A stretch of 64,000 nucleotides of DNA from Aphodovivens sp036306585 (GCA_036306585.1 JAXJZF010000003.1:49931-113930); one strand, 5' to 3'; counted from the first letter of the stretch, positions 27,777 through 36,380 are shown. The notes: generated by a model not told the origin, from the letters alone. Numbers and translations are program-made.

Positions 27777-29000
27777 ATGACCAACGAGCCCGAAAGCGCA
27801 CGCGCGGCCGTCGACAGCCTGGCAGACGCCTTCTGGGACATCCTCAGCTCGCGCGAACCCATCACCTTCGAGGAATTCGAGGAGCGCGCCATCACCGCCG
27901 GGCACGGCATCATGGCGCAAGCCATCACCCAAGCGCTCGAACGCTACGATGCGCAGCTGTGCGGCGGCCTTCCGCCCGACGAGCATATCCACGACAAGCG
28001 CCGTCGCACGCTCATCACCGAAGTGGGCGATGTCACGTTCTCGTACCACCGAGTGCGCGGAAGCCAGGGCACCGTCGCCCCCATCTCCGAAGCGCTGGAC
28101 ATTCCCAGCAACCGGCAGCTCTCCCCCGGAGCCATCTCGTTTCTGGCGGAAGCGGGATCGGAGCTGTCCTACGCCTCGGCCGCCAGCCTGCTCGCCCGCA
28201 AAGGAGGTTCGCAGGTGAGCGCCATGACCGCCATGCGCGCGCTGCGCCAGGCCGCCGGGCAGGATGGGGAAACCCCCGCCGCGCAATCCGCGCCCAAACC
28301 CCGCAAGCGGACAGCACGGCAGAAGCACGGCAAGTCGCTTGCGCGCACTTCGGCTAATTCGCGCCTAGGGGCGTTCCAGCAGCACCGCCCGTGGGCGTCG
28401 ATGCGCGGCGTGTTCGCCTTCGACGAGACGGACATGAAGCATTTCCAGGAACTATGCCGCACCATCATGGAGCGGCGCGGCATGACGGGGAGCGGCAGCG
28501 TGCCCTCCCCCCTACGCTCACCGAAAGGAGCAGCCATGGGATCCTACGAACGAGAGCAGCAGTTGATAGCCGCCGGCACCGCCGAGCGCGGCTACACCGC
28601 GAAGAAATACTTCGAGGAGCTCGATGCCAAGCTCACCGACGAGACCTCGTCGCTGTCGCACCGCCCCGACTACAGCAAGACGCTGTTCGCGCCCGAAAAC
28701 GACGACATCTACCGCGAATTCTGCGCCTACGTCGACTTGCCCGAACCCCGTTTCTTCGATGCCATCGAAGACCCCATCCGCGTGGAAGGCTTCAGCGCCG
28801 CCGACGTGTACTTCGCAATGAAGTCGAAGAACCCGCGCATCGTGGAGATCGACGGCGCCGCCGTGTACAACATGCTGGTGAAGCTGCGCACGCAGCCCGA
28901 GATCGCCAAGCGCGTGCTCGACTTCATCCCCACCTGCTACCAGGGCGGCTGCGGCAAAGGCGACGCCGCCTTCGAGCGCGGCTACTACGACAACGAATAG
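27777..29000 (+). CDS. ISLre2/UPF0236 transposase N-domain fused to an unknown C-terminal domain
   Basis: A 407-residue frame. Residues about 25-165 resemble the N-terminal, DNA-binding part of ISLre2-type (UPF0236) transposases: DKRRRTLITEVGDVTFSYHRVRG, LSPGAISFLAEAGSELSYASAASLLARKGG and a helix-turn-helix-like MTAMRALRQ. The acidic catalytic domain that should follow is missing. After a basic linker (RKRTARQKHGKSL) comes a 154-residue region starting MGSYEREQQLIAAG that has its own ribosome binding site (AAAGGAG, 6 bases) and ATG at 28536. The frame is open throughout, so this is either a fusion protein or two products from one frame. No IS ends were recognised. GGGAGG supports the 27777 ATG. 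Confidence 0.6.
   Translation: MTNEPESARAAVDSLADAFWDILSSREPITFEEFEERAITAGHGIMAQAITQALERYDAQLCGGLPPDEHIHDKRRRTLITEVGDVTFSYHRVRGSQGTVAPISEALDIPSNRQLSPGAISFLAEAGSELSYASAASLLARKGGSQVSAMTAMRALRQAAGQDGETPAAQSAPKPRKRTARQKHGKSLARTSANSRLGAFQQHRPWASMRGVFAFDETDMKHFQELCRTIMERRGMTGSGSVPSPLRSPKGAAMGSYEREQQLIAAGTAERGYTAKKYFEELDAKLTDETSSLSHRPDYSKTLFAPENDDIYREFCAYVDLPEPRFFDAIEDPIRVEGFSAADVYFAMKSKNPRIVEIDGAAVYNMLVKLRTQPEIAKRVLDFIPTCYQGGCGKGDAAFERGYYDNE
28536..29000 (+). other. Possible internal translation start giving a separate 154-residue protein
   Basis: ATG at 28536 preceded by AAAGGAG at ideal spacing, inside the longer frame. The 154-residue product is soluble, mixed alpha/beta by eye, and ends TCYQGGCGKGDAAFERGYYDNE. 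Its function is not recognised. It could be the only real product if the upstream transposase-like part is a decayed remnant. Confidence 0.5.
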
Positions 29001-29060
29001 CGGCAGGCACGCTGCAACCGCCAGGTCGAGCCATAAGCAGCCGAAAAGGCCTTCTTGCCG

Positions 29061-29618
29061 TCAGGCGATCGGAACCCTCACAGCTGAAACCCCGCCCCGG
29101 ATGAACGCGTCGAGGGTGCGCTGCACCACGTCCCATTCGCCGGCTGACACATCGGAGAGAGCCACGGCGTAGCAGCCGCTTATCTGGAAACGGAACAGGG
29201 CGTCGGCCTGCATGCGGCTCATGCCCAGCTGCGCGTACAGGTTCACGGCGTTGCTGGGGAGGATGCCCTGATCGACCATGTCGAACATCAGGGGAAGGAA
29301 TCGCGCGTCGCGCACCACGGGCTCGTAGTCGCCCGCCTCGCGCACAACGGCGCAGAACGGGCGCGTGCCCGACTCCACGCAATCGCTGCAGTGCAGATGG
29401 GTTGCCAGCGGCCGCATGCCGCGCAGCACGTCCAGCACCAGCACGGCATACACATCGGGCACGTTCCCGAAATGGGCATAGAGCGTCGAGCGGCTCACCC
29501 CCGCCTCGCGGGCAAGCTCCGACATCGAGATATCCTCCAAGCGTTTCGCCAAAAGCAGGCGCAACAGCGCCTTTTTTATCGTCTCGATGCTCTTCTCGGA
29601 ACGCACATCCCCCATCAT
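29061..29618 (-). CDS. TetR family transcriptional regulator
   Basis: A 185-residue TetR repressor-type protein. The N-terminal helix-turn-helix (about residues 12-55) shows ISMSELAREAGVSRSTLYAHFGNV. The C-terminal ligand domain carries an unusual His/Cys group near residue 80 (HLHCSDCVESGTRPFC) that could bind metal or sense redox. The start is ATG at 29618 with GGGAGG 6 bases upstream. It is divergent from the DUF262 pair, and a perfect 11-3-11 palindrome lies between them within its own probable promoter. Likely role: autoregulated repressor of the DUF262 genes (inference). Confidence 0.88.
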   Translation of the reverse strand: MMGDVRSEKSIETIKKALLRLLLAKRLEDISMSELAREAGVSRSTLYAHFGNVPDVYAVLVLDVLRGMRPLATHLHCSDCVESGTRPFCAVVREAGDYEPVVRDARFLPLMFDMVDQGILPSNAVNLYAQLGMSRMQADALFRFQISGCYAVALSDVSAGEWDVVQRTLDAFIRGGVSAVRVPIA

Positions 29619-29677
29619 CCGACACCTCCCGCCAGCTCTTTTCCCATCCGGGCCCATCTTAGCAAGAGCTTTTCTCG

Positions 29678-29702
29678 GTTATCGTACACATTGTACGATA
29701 AC
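29678..29702. promoter_or_regulatory. Palindromic operator between tetR and the DUF262 pair
   Basis: Perfect inverted repeat: GTTATCGTACA, CAT, TGTACGATAAC. On the minus strand it fills the spacer and covers the -10 of a probable tetR promoter (TTGAAC at 29703-29708, 16-base spacer, TACGAT at 29681-29686). On the plus strand it abuts the -35 region (TTCAAC, 29704-29709) of the DUF262 promoter, whose -10 is TATACT at 29729-29734. Size and symmetry fit a TetR dimer site. Confidence 0.8.
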
Positions 29703-29776
29703 GTTCAACAGGTCCCCTTTTCCCCGCCTATACTCGAGGCAAGCAAGAAAGCAGGCGCCGTTTTGGAGGTGATTGC

Positions 29777-30859
29777 ATGCAGACCACGAAGACCGTGTTC
29801 CTGGACCTGCTGGGAACGCCCAACACGCGCTTCGTCATCCCCGTGTACCAGAGGCTGTACTCCTGGAAGGAACGCCAGTGCCAAGAGCTCTGGCTGGACC
29901 TCCATCGCGCGGCGAAGGCCGAGGCGACGCATTTCATCGGCACGCTGCTGTACTCGCAGGAAGACCCCGACCCGGCAGGTTGCCAGCGCCTGGCGGTCAT
30001 CGACGGCCAGCAGCGCCTGACCACCATGACGCTGCTCATCGAAGCGCTGCGCCGCTACCTGGTCGATCACGGCCAAGCCCTCGACGGCATCGACGCCGAT
30101 ACCATCCAGAAGCGCTACCTGCGCGCCTCGGATGCCGAAAGCGCGCCGTGCAAGCTGCTGCTGTCGCGCAACGACGGCCCCACGCTTCAGGCCGTCCTCA
30201 CCGGCGCGCCGCTGCCCGAGAACGCTTCGGAGAACGTCCAGCGCAACCTGGCGTACTTCCAATCGCTCATGAAGGAGGACGGCTTCGACCCGCAGAAGCT
30301 ATGGAACGGCATCGAAGAGCTGTTCGTCATCAGCGCGGAAGTGGGAGGCGACGACAACGCGCAGCTCATCTTCGAGAGCCTGAACTCCAAAGGCAAACCG
30401 CTGACCACCGCCGACCTGGTGCGCAACTATCTGCTGCTCGCGCAAACCCACGAGGAGCAGACACGCCTGTACGACGAGTACTGGGAGCCCATCGAGGGCA
30501 TGTTCCAGCCCGACCCCGGCTCGCTGCGCCTGGACAACGCCATCCAGGGTTGGCTGTCGGTGCGTTTCCACAAGGTGCGCGCCCGCGGCCGCGACGAAGT
30601 ATACAGCGTGTTCAAGCGCTACGTGGAAGACGAGTTCACCGGCACCACCGAAAGCCTGCTGCACGAGCTGCGCAACTTCTGCATGGTGTGGGCTGAGAAC
30701 TACCGCTACCACGCCGTGAAGAAGTATAAGTCGGCATTCAAGTGGGCCACCAACGGAGCAAACACCTTGGTGTCGCATTACGAGAAGAAGAAGAGCACCG
30801 ACGAGAAATACGCCGAGGAGACCCGCAAGAAGATGGACTCCGTCGACGCATCGATGTGA
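29777..30859 (+). CDS. DUF262 (GmrS-like) protein, first of tandem pair
   Basis: A 360-residue DUF262 protein. Family blocks are IPVYQRLYSW at residues 21-30, HFIGTLLY at 52-59, VIDGQQRLTTM at 74-84 and LIFESLNSKGKPLTTADLVRN near 200-220. DUF262 has the ParB/Srx-type fold and acts as the NTP-using part of GmrSD type IV restriction enzymes and several other defence proteins. The usual C-terminal DUF1524 HNH nuclease domain is absent: the protein ends in a basic helical tail (HYEKKKSTDEKYAEE). It stands behind the TetR operator, with the second copy 11 bases on. Defence against modified phage DNA is plausible but unproven. Confidence 0.82.
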   Translation: MQTTKTVFLDLLGTPNTRFVIPVYQRLYSWKERQCQELWLDLHRAAKAEATHFIGTLLYSQEDPDPAGCQRLAVIDGQQRLTTMTLLIEALRRYLVDHGQALDGIDADTIQKRYLRASDAESAPCKLLLSRNDGPTLQAVLTGAPLPENASENVQRNLAYFQSLMKEDGFDPQKLWNGIEELFVISAEVGGDDNAQLIFESLNSKGKPLTTADLVRNYLLLAQTHEEQTRLYDEYWEPIEGMFQPDPGSLRLDNAIQGWLSVRFHKVRARGRDEVYSVFKRYVEDEFTGTTESLLHELRNFCMVWAENYRYHAVKKYKSAFKWATNGANTLVSHYEKKKSTDEKYAEETRKKMDSVDASM

Positions 30860-30870
30860 GGTGACATGGC

Positions 30871-31899
30871 ATGCTAACGAAGCAGGAAATGTTCTTGGAC
30901 TTCATCGGGAAGACCAGCACCCAGCTGATCATCCCCGTGTATCAGCGCGTCTACGCCTGGGACCGCACCCAGTGCGACACCCTCTGGGCAGATATCAAGC
31001 GCGCTGGGCGCACCGGCAGCGCGCACTTCATCGGCACGGTGCTCTACGCCACCGAGCCGGGCACGGAAACCGTCGATTCGCGCTTGGACATCATCGACGG
31101 CCAGCAGCGCACGGCGACGCTCACCCTGCTGCTCGCCGCGCTGCGCGACTGGATGCGCGACACCGGCGCCGCACTCGACGGCATCGACGCCGACGGCATC
31201 GACCAACGCTACCTGCATGTGGCCGGCGGCGAGCTGAAGCTCATCCTCTCGCGCGTGGACCGCAAGACCATGGAGGCCGTGGTGCAAGGCACCGAGCTTC
31301 CCCAGGACGAAGAGGAGCTTTCCGCCAACGTCGCCAACAACTACCGGCTGTTCCGCGACAAGATGGACGACGGCTTCACCGCCGAGGAGGCGCAGATCAT
31401 CTGGAACGGAGTGCAGCGCCTGATGATCATCGCCGCGTCGCTTGACGGCGACGACCGCCCGCAGCTCATCTTCGAGAGCCTGAACTCCAAGGGCATGCCG
31501 CTGACCACCGCCGACCTTATCCGCAACCTGCTGTTGGTGAACGCAGGCTTCGACGAGCAGACGCGCCTGTACAACAAGTACTGGGCCCCCATCGAGCACC
31601 TATACGCAGACGACGAGAAATCCCAGCGCCTCAACGCCGCCCTGCACGGCTTTCTGGCCGTCACCGCGCCCAAGCTGCGCATCGCCAGCAAAGACCAGGT
31701 CTACGGCGCGTTCAAAACGTTCATGGAAGATGTCTACCATGGATCGCTCGAGGAGCTGCTCATCGGCCTGAAGGGCTTCTGCGAGACGTTCGCGGCGAAG
31801 TCGAACACGCAGAGCGCCCGCCACGCGCAGGCTGTTGCCAACTTCGGCAACAGCCGCCCGCAGGGCCTCATCGCCGACAAGAAGCTCTTCGGCGACTAG
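30871..31899 (+). CDS. DUF262 (GmrS-like) protein, second of tandem pair
   Basis: A 342-residue paralogue of the preceding protein with the same blocks: IPVYQRVYAW, HFIGTVLY, IIDGQQRTATL and LIFESLNSKGMPLTTADLIRNLLL. It too lacks DUF1524/HNH motifs and ends AVANFGNSRPQGLIADKKLFGD. The two copies are clearly diverged duplicates. The start ATG at 30871 has GAGGTG upstream, overlapping the end of the first gene, so they are cotranscribed. The final codons include a perfect 10-base inverted repeat (31830-31855). A terminator follows at 31952-31987. Confidence 0.82.
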   Translation: MLTKQEMFLDFIGKTSTQLIIPVYQRVYAWDRTQCDTLWADIKRAGRTGSAHFIGTVLYATEPGTETVDSRLDIIDGQQRTATLTLLLAALRDWMRDTGAALDGIDADGIDQRYLHVAGGELKLILSRVDRKTMEAVVQGTELPQDEEELSANVANNYRLFRDKMDDGFTAEEAQIIWNGVQRLMIIAASLDGDDRPQLIFESLNSKGMPLTTADLIRNLLLVNAGFDEQTRLYNKYWAPIEHLYADDEKSQRLNAALHGFLAVTAPKLRIASKDQVYGAFKTFMEDVYHGSLEELLIGLKGFCETFAAKSNTQSARHAQAVANFGNSRPQGLIADKKLFGD

Positions 31900-31951
31900 G
31901 CCGCGCGCCCGGTTCCGGCCCGATGCAGCACCGGAGAGCTCCCGGAATGCA

Positions 31952-31987
31952 AAATGCCCGCGCCGCGCTCTCGCGGTGCGGGCATTT
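31952..31987. terminator. Bidirectional terminator after the DUF262 pair
   Basis: 10-base stem AAATGCCCGC / GCGGGCATTT with an inner CCGCG / CGCGG stem. It lies between the convergent DUF262 and small-protein genes. Confidence 0.85.
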
Positions 31988-32008
31988 CCGTTTAGGAAAG
32001 CCTCCCCC

Positions 32009-32287
32009 TTACGCAGGATCGGCGGAGTTCAGACGCAGCACGCACATCTGCAGCTCGTGCACCATCTCATCGGTGATGGGCTCGCTGGGCTGCTCGCCTG
32101 CCTCCAGCTGCTCGTTCAGAGCGAAGCAATGCCGCATGAAATCCTCATTTTCCTGGTTGATCATGCGCAGATCGCGCGCCTCCTTGAAGCACTTCTCCAA
32201 GTCGGTGGATTTTGCCACGCGCCACAAATGCAGCGTTGCCAAGTGCGCCGACCCGATGAACCTGCGCTCAACCGACACTTCCGCCAT
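32009..32287 (-). CDS. Small protein of the MoxR/VWA cassette, unknown function
   Basis: A 92-residue soluble, helical protein (MAEVSVERRFIGSAHLATLHLWRVAKSTD). It begins 14 bases after the MoxR-methyltransferase stop, with GGGGGA before its ATG at 32287. No family was recognised. Because it is the tight last gene of the cassette, it is likely a partner or regulator of the ATPase (inference). The longer open frame to 32458 is a shadow of the preceding gene. Confidence 0.7.
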   Translation of the reverse strand: MAEVSVERRFIGSAHLATLHLWRVAKSTDLEKCFKEARDLRMINQENEDFMRHCFALNEQLEAGEQPSEPITDEMVHELQMCVLRLNSADPA

Positions 32288-32301
32288 TTCGAAGATCCCC
32301 C

Positions 32302-34656
32302 TTACTTCTTGCGGATGTACAAGGAAACCGCCTTGTACTTCACGTCGTCGTCGCCTTCCACGATGGCCACCTTGCTGCCCGCCTTGTAGCCGCGGGAAGC
32401 CTCCACCTCGTACTCCTCCTCGATGGAGGGCTCGGCGAACCCGGCAGCCTCGATCCACGCGTAGTTCTCGTCCTGCGTGCGCGCCGCCTGGATGCTGTTG
32501 CCCATCGCTCGGGCCGCCTCCACCACTTCGGGGTTGCGCGGACGATCGGCGAAGATGGTCTCCAGGATGAGCAGCCCGCCCGGCTTCAGCACGCGGCCGA
32601 GCTCCTTGATGGCGGTTGCCTGGTCGTAGAACAGCGTGACCACGTTGTTGCAGTACACCACATCCATGGTGCCCGATCCGATGCCGGCGGCGATGAGATC
32701 CTCGGGGTAGGCAACCTTGAACTCCATGTTGTTGCGCTTCAGACCGCTGTCATGCCATGCGCGCTCCATGCCGTCGGTTGCCTCGGCGATGTAGGCGGGA
32801 CTCCAGTCCACGCCAACCGCGGTGCCCTCGTTGCCCACCATGGCGCTCATCTTGTACACGCCGCGGCCGCGACGGCACCCGATGTTCAGCACCTTCTTGC
32901 CCTTCAGGTCCGACACCGGCAGCAGCATCTTGCACACGCTGGTGAAGCCATATTCGAACTGCTTGCCGTTGTAGAACTCGGCCAGGGCGCTGTCGTTCAG
33001 CGCTGCGGCGGTCTCCTTTACCGCGGGCGCGTGCGACTGCAGGTTCTGCCCCTCCTTGGGCTTGGGAGCCGCACCGCCCAACGACAACCCCACCGCGTCG
33101 CCCATGTCGAAGCCGGTGGCGCCTTCCTCCTCGATCTTCCTGTTGAGGTCGTCCAACATGCTGGCGCGCTCGGCCAGGCCCATGCGAGCGGCGTCCACCT
33201 GCAGCTCCTCGTTGTGCTGGTAGTACTTCTCGTTGCCGTAGTGAGCCACGAACTGCGTGGTGGCCTTGCGCGTGGCAAGCTCGGCCATGAACACCAGCAT
33301 CTCGCGCGAGGCGAAGCATTCGTCGATGAAGTCGAACGCCGCATCCATGCGCGCGCTCACCTTTGCCGCGGCGGGCTTGATCTTGCCCACCTCTTCCCTA
33401 TATGCCGCCTCGACGGTACGGAAAGCCGCTTCGCCTTCGGTGGTCTTCTCGATGATGCAACGGGCGATGAAATCGCGCAGCAAGGCGATGACCAGCTTCT
33501 CGCGGCGCACGAGCGCATGCGCGGCAGTGCCTGCCGCCATGCGGCGCTCCAGAGCCGCCTCGCGCCGTTCGACGCGCGACACCAGCGCCTCGTCCACCGA
33601 TGCGCCGCCGTTGACGAGCTCGCCCTTCGCGTCGCGCAGCAGGTCGCGCAGCTGCAGCACCACGCCTTCTTGCTCCAGCACCTCGGAGCATTCGCGTGCC
33701 AGCGTGTCCAGCAGCAGGCTGATCAGCGCCACGCGCTCGTCGAATTCCGCCGCCTTCGCGCGCTCGACGATGCTCGGGTCGGTTTCGCCCGCCAGGATGG
33801 TATCCACCTGATAGTCGGAGCGGTACTTCTGGAACAGCACGTAGTACACGGTGAAGGCGTCGCAAATGGCGTCGTCGCGCAGGAACTGGCTGAACAGCTC
33901 GCGGTCGACGGGCTTGCCCATCTCCTCGTACAGCGAGATGATCTTCGCCAAGTCTTCCCAACCGCGCGCGGTCACGAACGATTTGCCTCCGCCCGGCCTG
34001 CTCTCCACCTTGTAGAAGCAATCCTTCTTGGCATCCAGAAACGTGGTGACGGCGGGGTGCAGGCCCTTCTCCTGCGCATAGCCCTTCCACGACGCATAGT
34101 CGGGCTCCACGTCGATCTCGCGCATTCGGTCCAACGTCACGATGTCGAACTCGTGCACGGAGCGGTTGTACTCGGGCGGGTTGCCGGCGCACACCACCAC
34201 CCAGCCTTCGGGAACCCTATGCTTGCCGAACTTCTTGAACTGCAGGAACTGCAGCATCGAGGGGTACAGCGTCTCGGAAACGCAGTTGATCTCATCGAGG
34301 AACAGGATGCCCTGGCGCAGGCCGGTGCGCGCCATATAGTCGTACACAGCCGCCACGATCTCGGACATCGTGTATTCGGAGGCGTCGTATTCGAAGCTCT
34401 CGAACTCGTGATGCTCGATGCGCGGCAGGCCCAACGCGCTTTGGCGGGTATGATGCGTCATCGAGTACGACACGATGCCGATGCCCAGCTCGCCGGCGAT
34501 CTGCTCCATGATGGCAGTCTTGCCGATGCCGGGCGCGCCGAGCAGAAACATCGGACGCTGATGCACCGGGTCGATTTCCGGCATGCCCGCGTCATCCTTT
34601 TTCAAGTACGCCTCAACGGCATCTTTGATCTGCTGCTTTGCCGATTGAATGTTCAT
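32302..34656 (-). CDS. MoxR-type AAA+ ATPase fused to a class I SAM methyltransferase
   Basis: 784 residues. The N-terminal MoxR-like AAA+ domain has Walker A LLGAPGIGKTAIM at about 38-50 and Walker B GILFLDEIN at about 116-123, with sensor region VVVCAGNPPEYNRS. A long helical middle part spans about 260-545. The C-terminal methyltransferase (about 550-784) has motif I VLNIGCRRGRGVYKMSAMVG and the post-II acidic VGVDWSPAYIAEA, of the kind seen in ArsM-like and UbiE-like enzymes, plus LKPGGLLILET. The ArsM cysteine pattern is not obvious, so arsenic methylation is not claimed. MoxR ATPases usually act with VWA proteins as metal-insertion or remodelling chaperones; a VWA gene lies just upstream. 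A methyltransferase fusion is unusual. Confidence 0.85.
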   Translation of the reverse strand: MNIQSAKQQIKDAVEAYLKKDDAGMPEIDPVHQRPMFLLGAPGIGKTAIMEQIAGELGIGIVSYSMTHHTRQSALGLPRIEHHEFESFEYDASEYTMSEIVAAVYDYMARTGLRQGILFLDEINCVSETLYPSMLQFLQFKKFGKHRVPEGWVVVCAGNPPEYNRSVHEFDIVTLDRMREIDVEPDYASWKGYAQEKGLHPAVTTFLDAKKDCFYKVESRPGGGKSFVTARGWEDLAKIISLYEEMGKPVDRELFSQFLRDDAICDAFTVYYVLFQKYRSDYQVDTILAGETDPSIVERAKAAEFDERVALISLLLDTLARECSEVLEQEGVVLQLRDLLRDAKGELVNGGASVDEALVSRVERREAALERRMAAGTAAHALVRREKLVIALLRDFIARCIIEKTTEGEAAFRTVEAAYREEVGKIKPAAAKVSARMDAAFDFIDECFASREMLVFMAELATRKATTQFVAHYGNEKYYQHNEELQVDAARMGLAERASMLDDLNRKIEEEGATGFDMGDAVGLSLGGAAPKPKEGQNLQSHAPAVKETAAALNDSALAEFYNGKQFEYGFTSVCKMLLPVSDLKGKKVLNIGCRRGRGVYKMSAMVGNEGTAVGVDWSPAYIAEATDGMERAWHDSGLKRNNMEFKVAYPEDLIAAGIGSGTMDVVYCNNVVTLFYDQATAIKELGRVLKPGGLLILETIFADRPRNPEVVEAARAMGNSIQAARTQDENYAWIEAAGFAEPSIEEEYEVEASRGYKAGSKVAIVEGDDDVKYKAVSLYIRKK

Positions 34657-34751
34657 AGGGCCTTCCCTTTCCCGTATGGACCGTATGCCTTGCTATCCTT
34701 TCATCGCGCCGCCTGCGGGGCGCGTCGTCTCACCTATCGCGAAGCGGCGCT

Positions 34752-36380
34752 TCATGCGCTCTTGCTATCCAGCTGGCTCAGTCCCGCTTCGTCGACCACC
34801 ACTTTCATCGCCCACGGCGGCACCGGCGGCAGCTCGCGCCCCTCCTCGTCCATGAACACGAACGCGGCGTCGTAATCCGGCGTTTTCTCGGGGAACTGCC
34901 CCAAGCCGTCCGTGAAGTAGATAAGGCCCTTGAGGTCGGTGAACTCGCCGCGCTTGCGCAGCATGTCCACGTAGTCGAACGCCGGGCGGAAGTCGGTTCC
35001 GCCGAACCCGCGGATGACGAACCCTTCCATCAGCTTGTCGATATCGGAGAGGTCGGTGATCTTCAAGTCGCTTTGCACCTTCGCATCGCATTGGATCACA
35101 TGGATATTCACCTTCGTGGCGTAATCCTGCGAGCTTTTCAAGATGTCGAAGGTGTGCGTGATGAAGCGCTTCACCAAGTCCCCGCTGACCGACTCGGACG
35201 TGTCGATGACGATGGCGAAATCGCGCACGCGGTCGGTTTCCTTGTATTCAAGCGGCTCGATGAGCGGCATGTTGCCGTACAGGTCCATGCCGTAGGTGTA
35301 GTAGATGTAGTCGAACTCGTCCATGTTCACCTGCATCTCTTCCGAGACCACCATGAACTTGCGCAGGAATTCGGTGTAGCTGTTCACTTTGCGGTTGGCG
35401 ATGTGCAGGTTCGCCATCAGGCTGCCCGCTTCCTCGCCCCATTCCTTCGCGAACGTCTCCAGGTTCATCTCGATCTGTTTGGAGATATCCTCCCATTCCT
35501 TCTCCTGCTGCGCGGCGTCGCTGTCATCCTCGGCGTTCGATTCCGATTCGGCATCCTCGCTTTCGGCGCCTTCTTCCGCATCGTCCTCGGAGTCGGGGGC
35601 GTCCTCGACATCGGCCTCCATCTGGTTGGCCTGGTTCTCGTGATCCTGTTCTTCGGGCGGCTCGCTTTCGCCCTGCGTCTCCATGCGGACGTCGTCGGAT
35701 TGAGCCTCGGGATCCTCGTCGTCCTCGGAGACCTCCTGGGTATCGTTGCTGGTTTGGTCATTGGATGCGTTCGAGGCGTTAGCCGGCCATGCGCCGTGGT
35801 CGTCGCGTTCGAACAGGGCATGCCAGTCGTTGAGCGTCGAGCGGCCCATGCCGCGATATTGCTGCCCGTCGGGTGTTTGCACCAGGCCCTTCACCAGCGT
35901 GTACACCTTATTGGGAAGCAGCTTGCCCACAAGCATGCGAATGCGGTCGATAGCCTCGCGGCGCGCCACGTCATCTTCGCTCTCGAAGCGCCCGCCGCAC
36001 ATATCCATCACGGCGCTTTCCACCAGAATGTCGCAGGTGAGGCCCCACGCTTCCAGGTTCTTGTGGTTCTTATCGAAGGGATGGCGGAAGATGCAATGCA
36101 TCACCAGATGCAGGTAATCGCGCACGGTCTCCTCGAAGGAATCGTTGAAGCGCGCGATCTCGCGCGGCGGGTCGTACAGCACCCGCTTCGCATCAGTGGC
36201 CAGCGGATAGCGCGCGCCCACGCGCATGGGCTCCAGATTCATACGCCACAGCGCCAAGTCCAGGAAGCGGAACTTCATCATCAGCTGCGTGCGGCATTCG
36301 TCGATGATGTCATTGCCCAGAGCGTCCTCCTGCAGCCTTCGCTGCATTTTCGCATCCAAGATCTGCTGCTCTGCAGGCAT
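34752..36380 (-). CDS. DUF2201/VWA-domain protein, MoxR partner
   Basis: 542 residues. The N-terminal DUF2201-type domain has a possible metal site HLVMHCIFRHP near residue 100. A very acidic low-complexity linker (about 205-290, rich in Asp/Glu/Ser) follows. The C-terminal VWA domain has the MIDAS motif IDTSESVSG near 395 and GFGGTDFRPAFDYV near 460. Such proteins bind metal through MIDAS and pair with MoxR ATPases. It lies about 95 bases upstream of the MoxR-methyltransferase gene on the same strand. The ATG at 36380 has GGGAGA upstream; the frame extends to 36431. Extended -10 TGCTATAAC at 36439-36447 may be its promoter. Confidence 0.85.
   Translation of the reverse strand: MPAEQQILDAKMQRRLQEDALGNDIIDECRTQLMMKFRFLDLALWRMNLEPMRVGARYPLATDAKRVLYDPPREIARFNDSFEETVRDYLHLVMHCIFRHPFDKNHKNLEAWGLTCDILVESAVMDMCGGRFESEDDVARREAIDRIRMLVGKLLPNKVYTLVKGLVQTPDGQQYRGMGRSTLNDWHALFERDDHGAWPANASNASNDQTSNDTQEVSEDDEDPEAQSDDVRMETQGESEPPEEQDHENQANQMEADVEDAPDSEDDAEEGAESEDAESESNAEDDSDAAQQEKEWEDISKQIEMNLETFAKEWGEEAGSLMANLHIANRKVNSYTEFLRKFMVVSEEMQVNMDEFDYIYYTYGMDLYGNMPLIEPLEYKETDRVRDFAIVIDTSESVSGDLVKRFITHTFDILKSSQDYATKVNIHVIQCDAKVQSDLKITDLSDIDKLMEGFVIRGFGGTDFRPAFDYVDMLRKRGEFTDLKGLIYFTDGLGQFPEKTPDYDAAFVFMDEEGRELPPVPPWAMKVVVDEAGLSQLDSKSA

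Noticed and set aside
32302..33000. Methyltransferase domain as arsenite methyltransferase ArsM
   Set aside because: Motif I resembles ArsM relatives, but the required cysteine set is not visible, and no ars genes are nearby.
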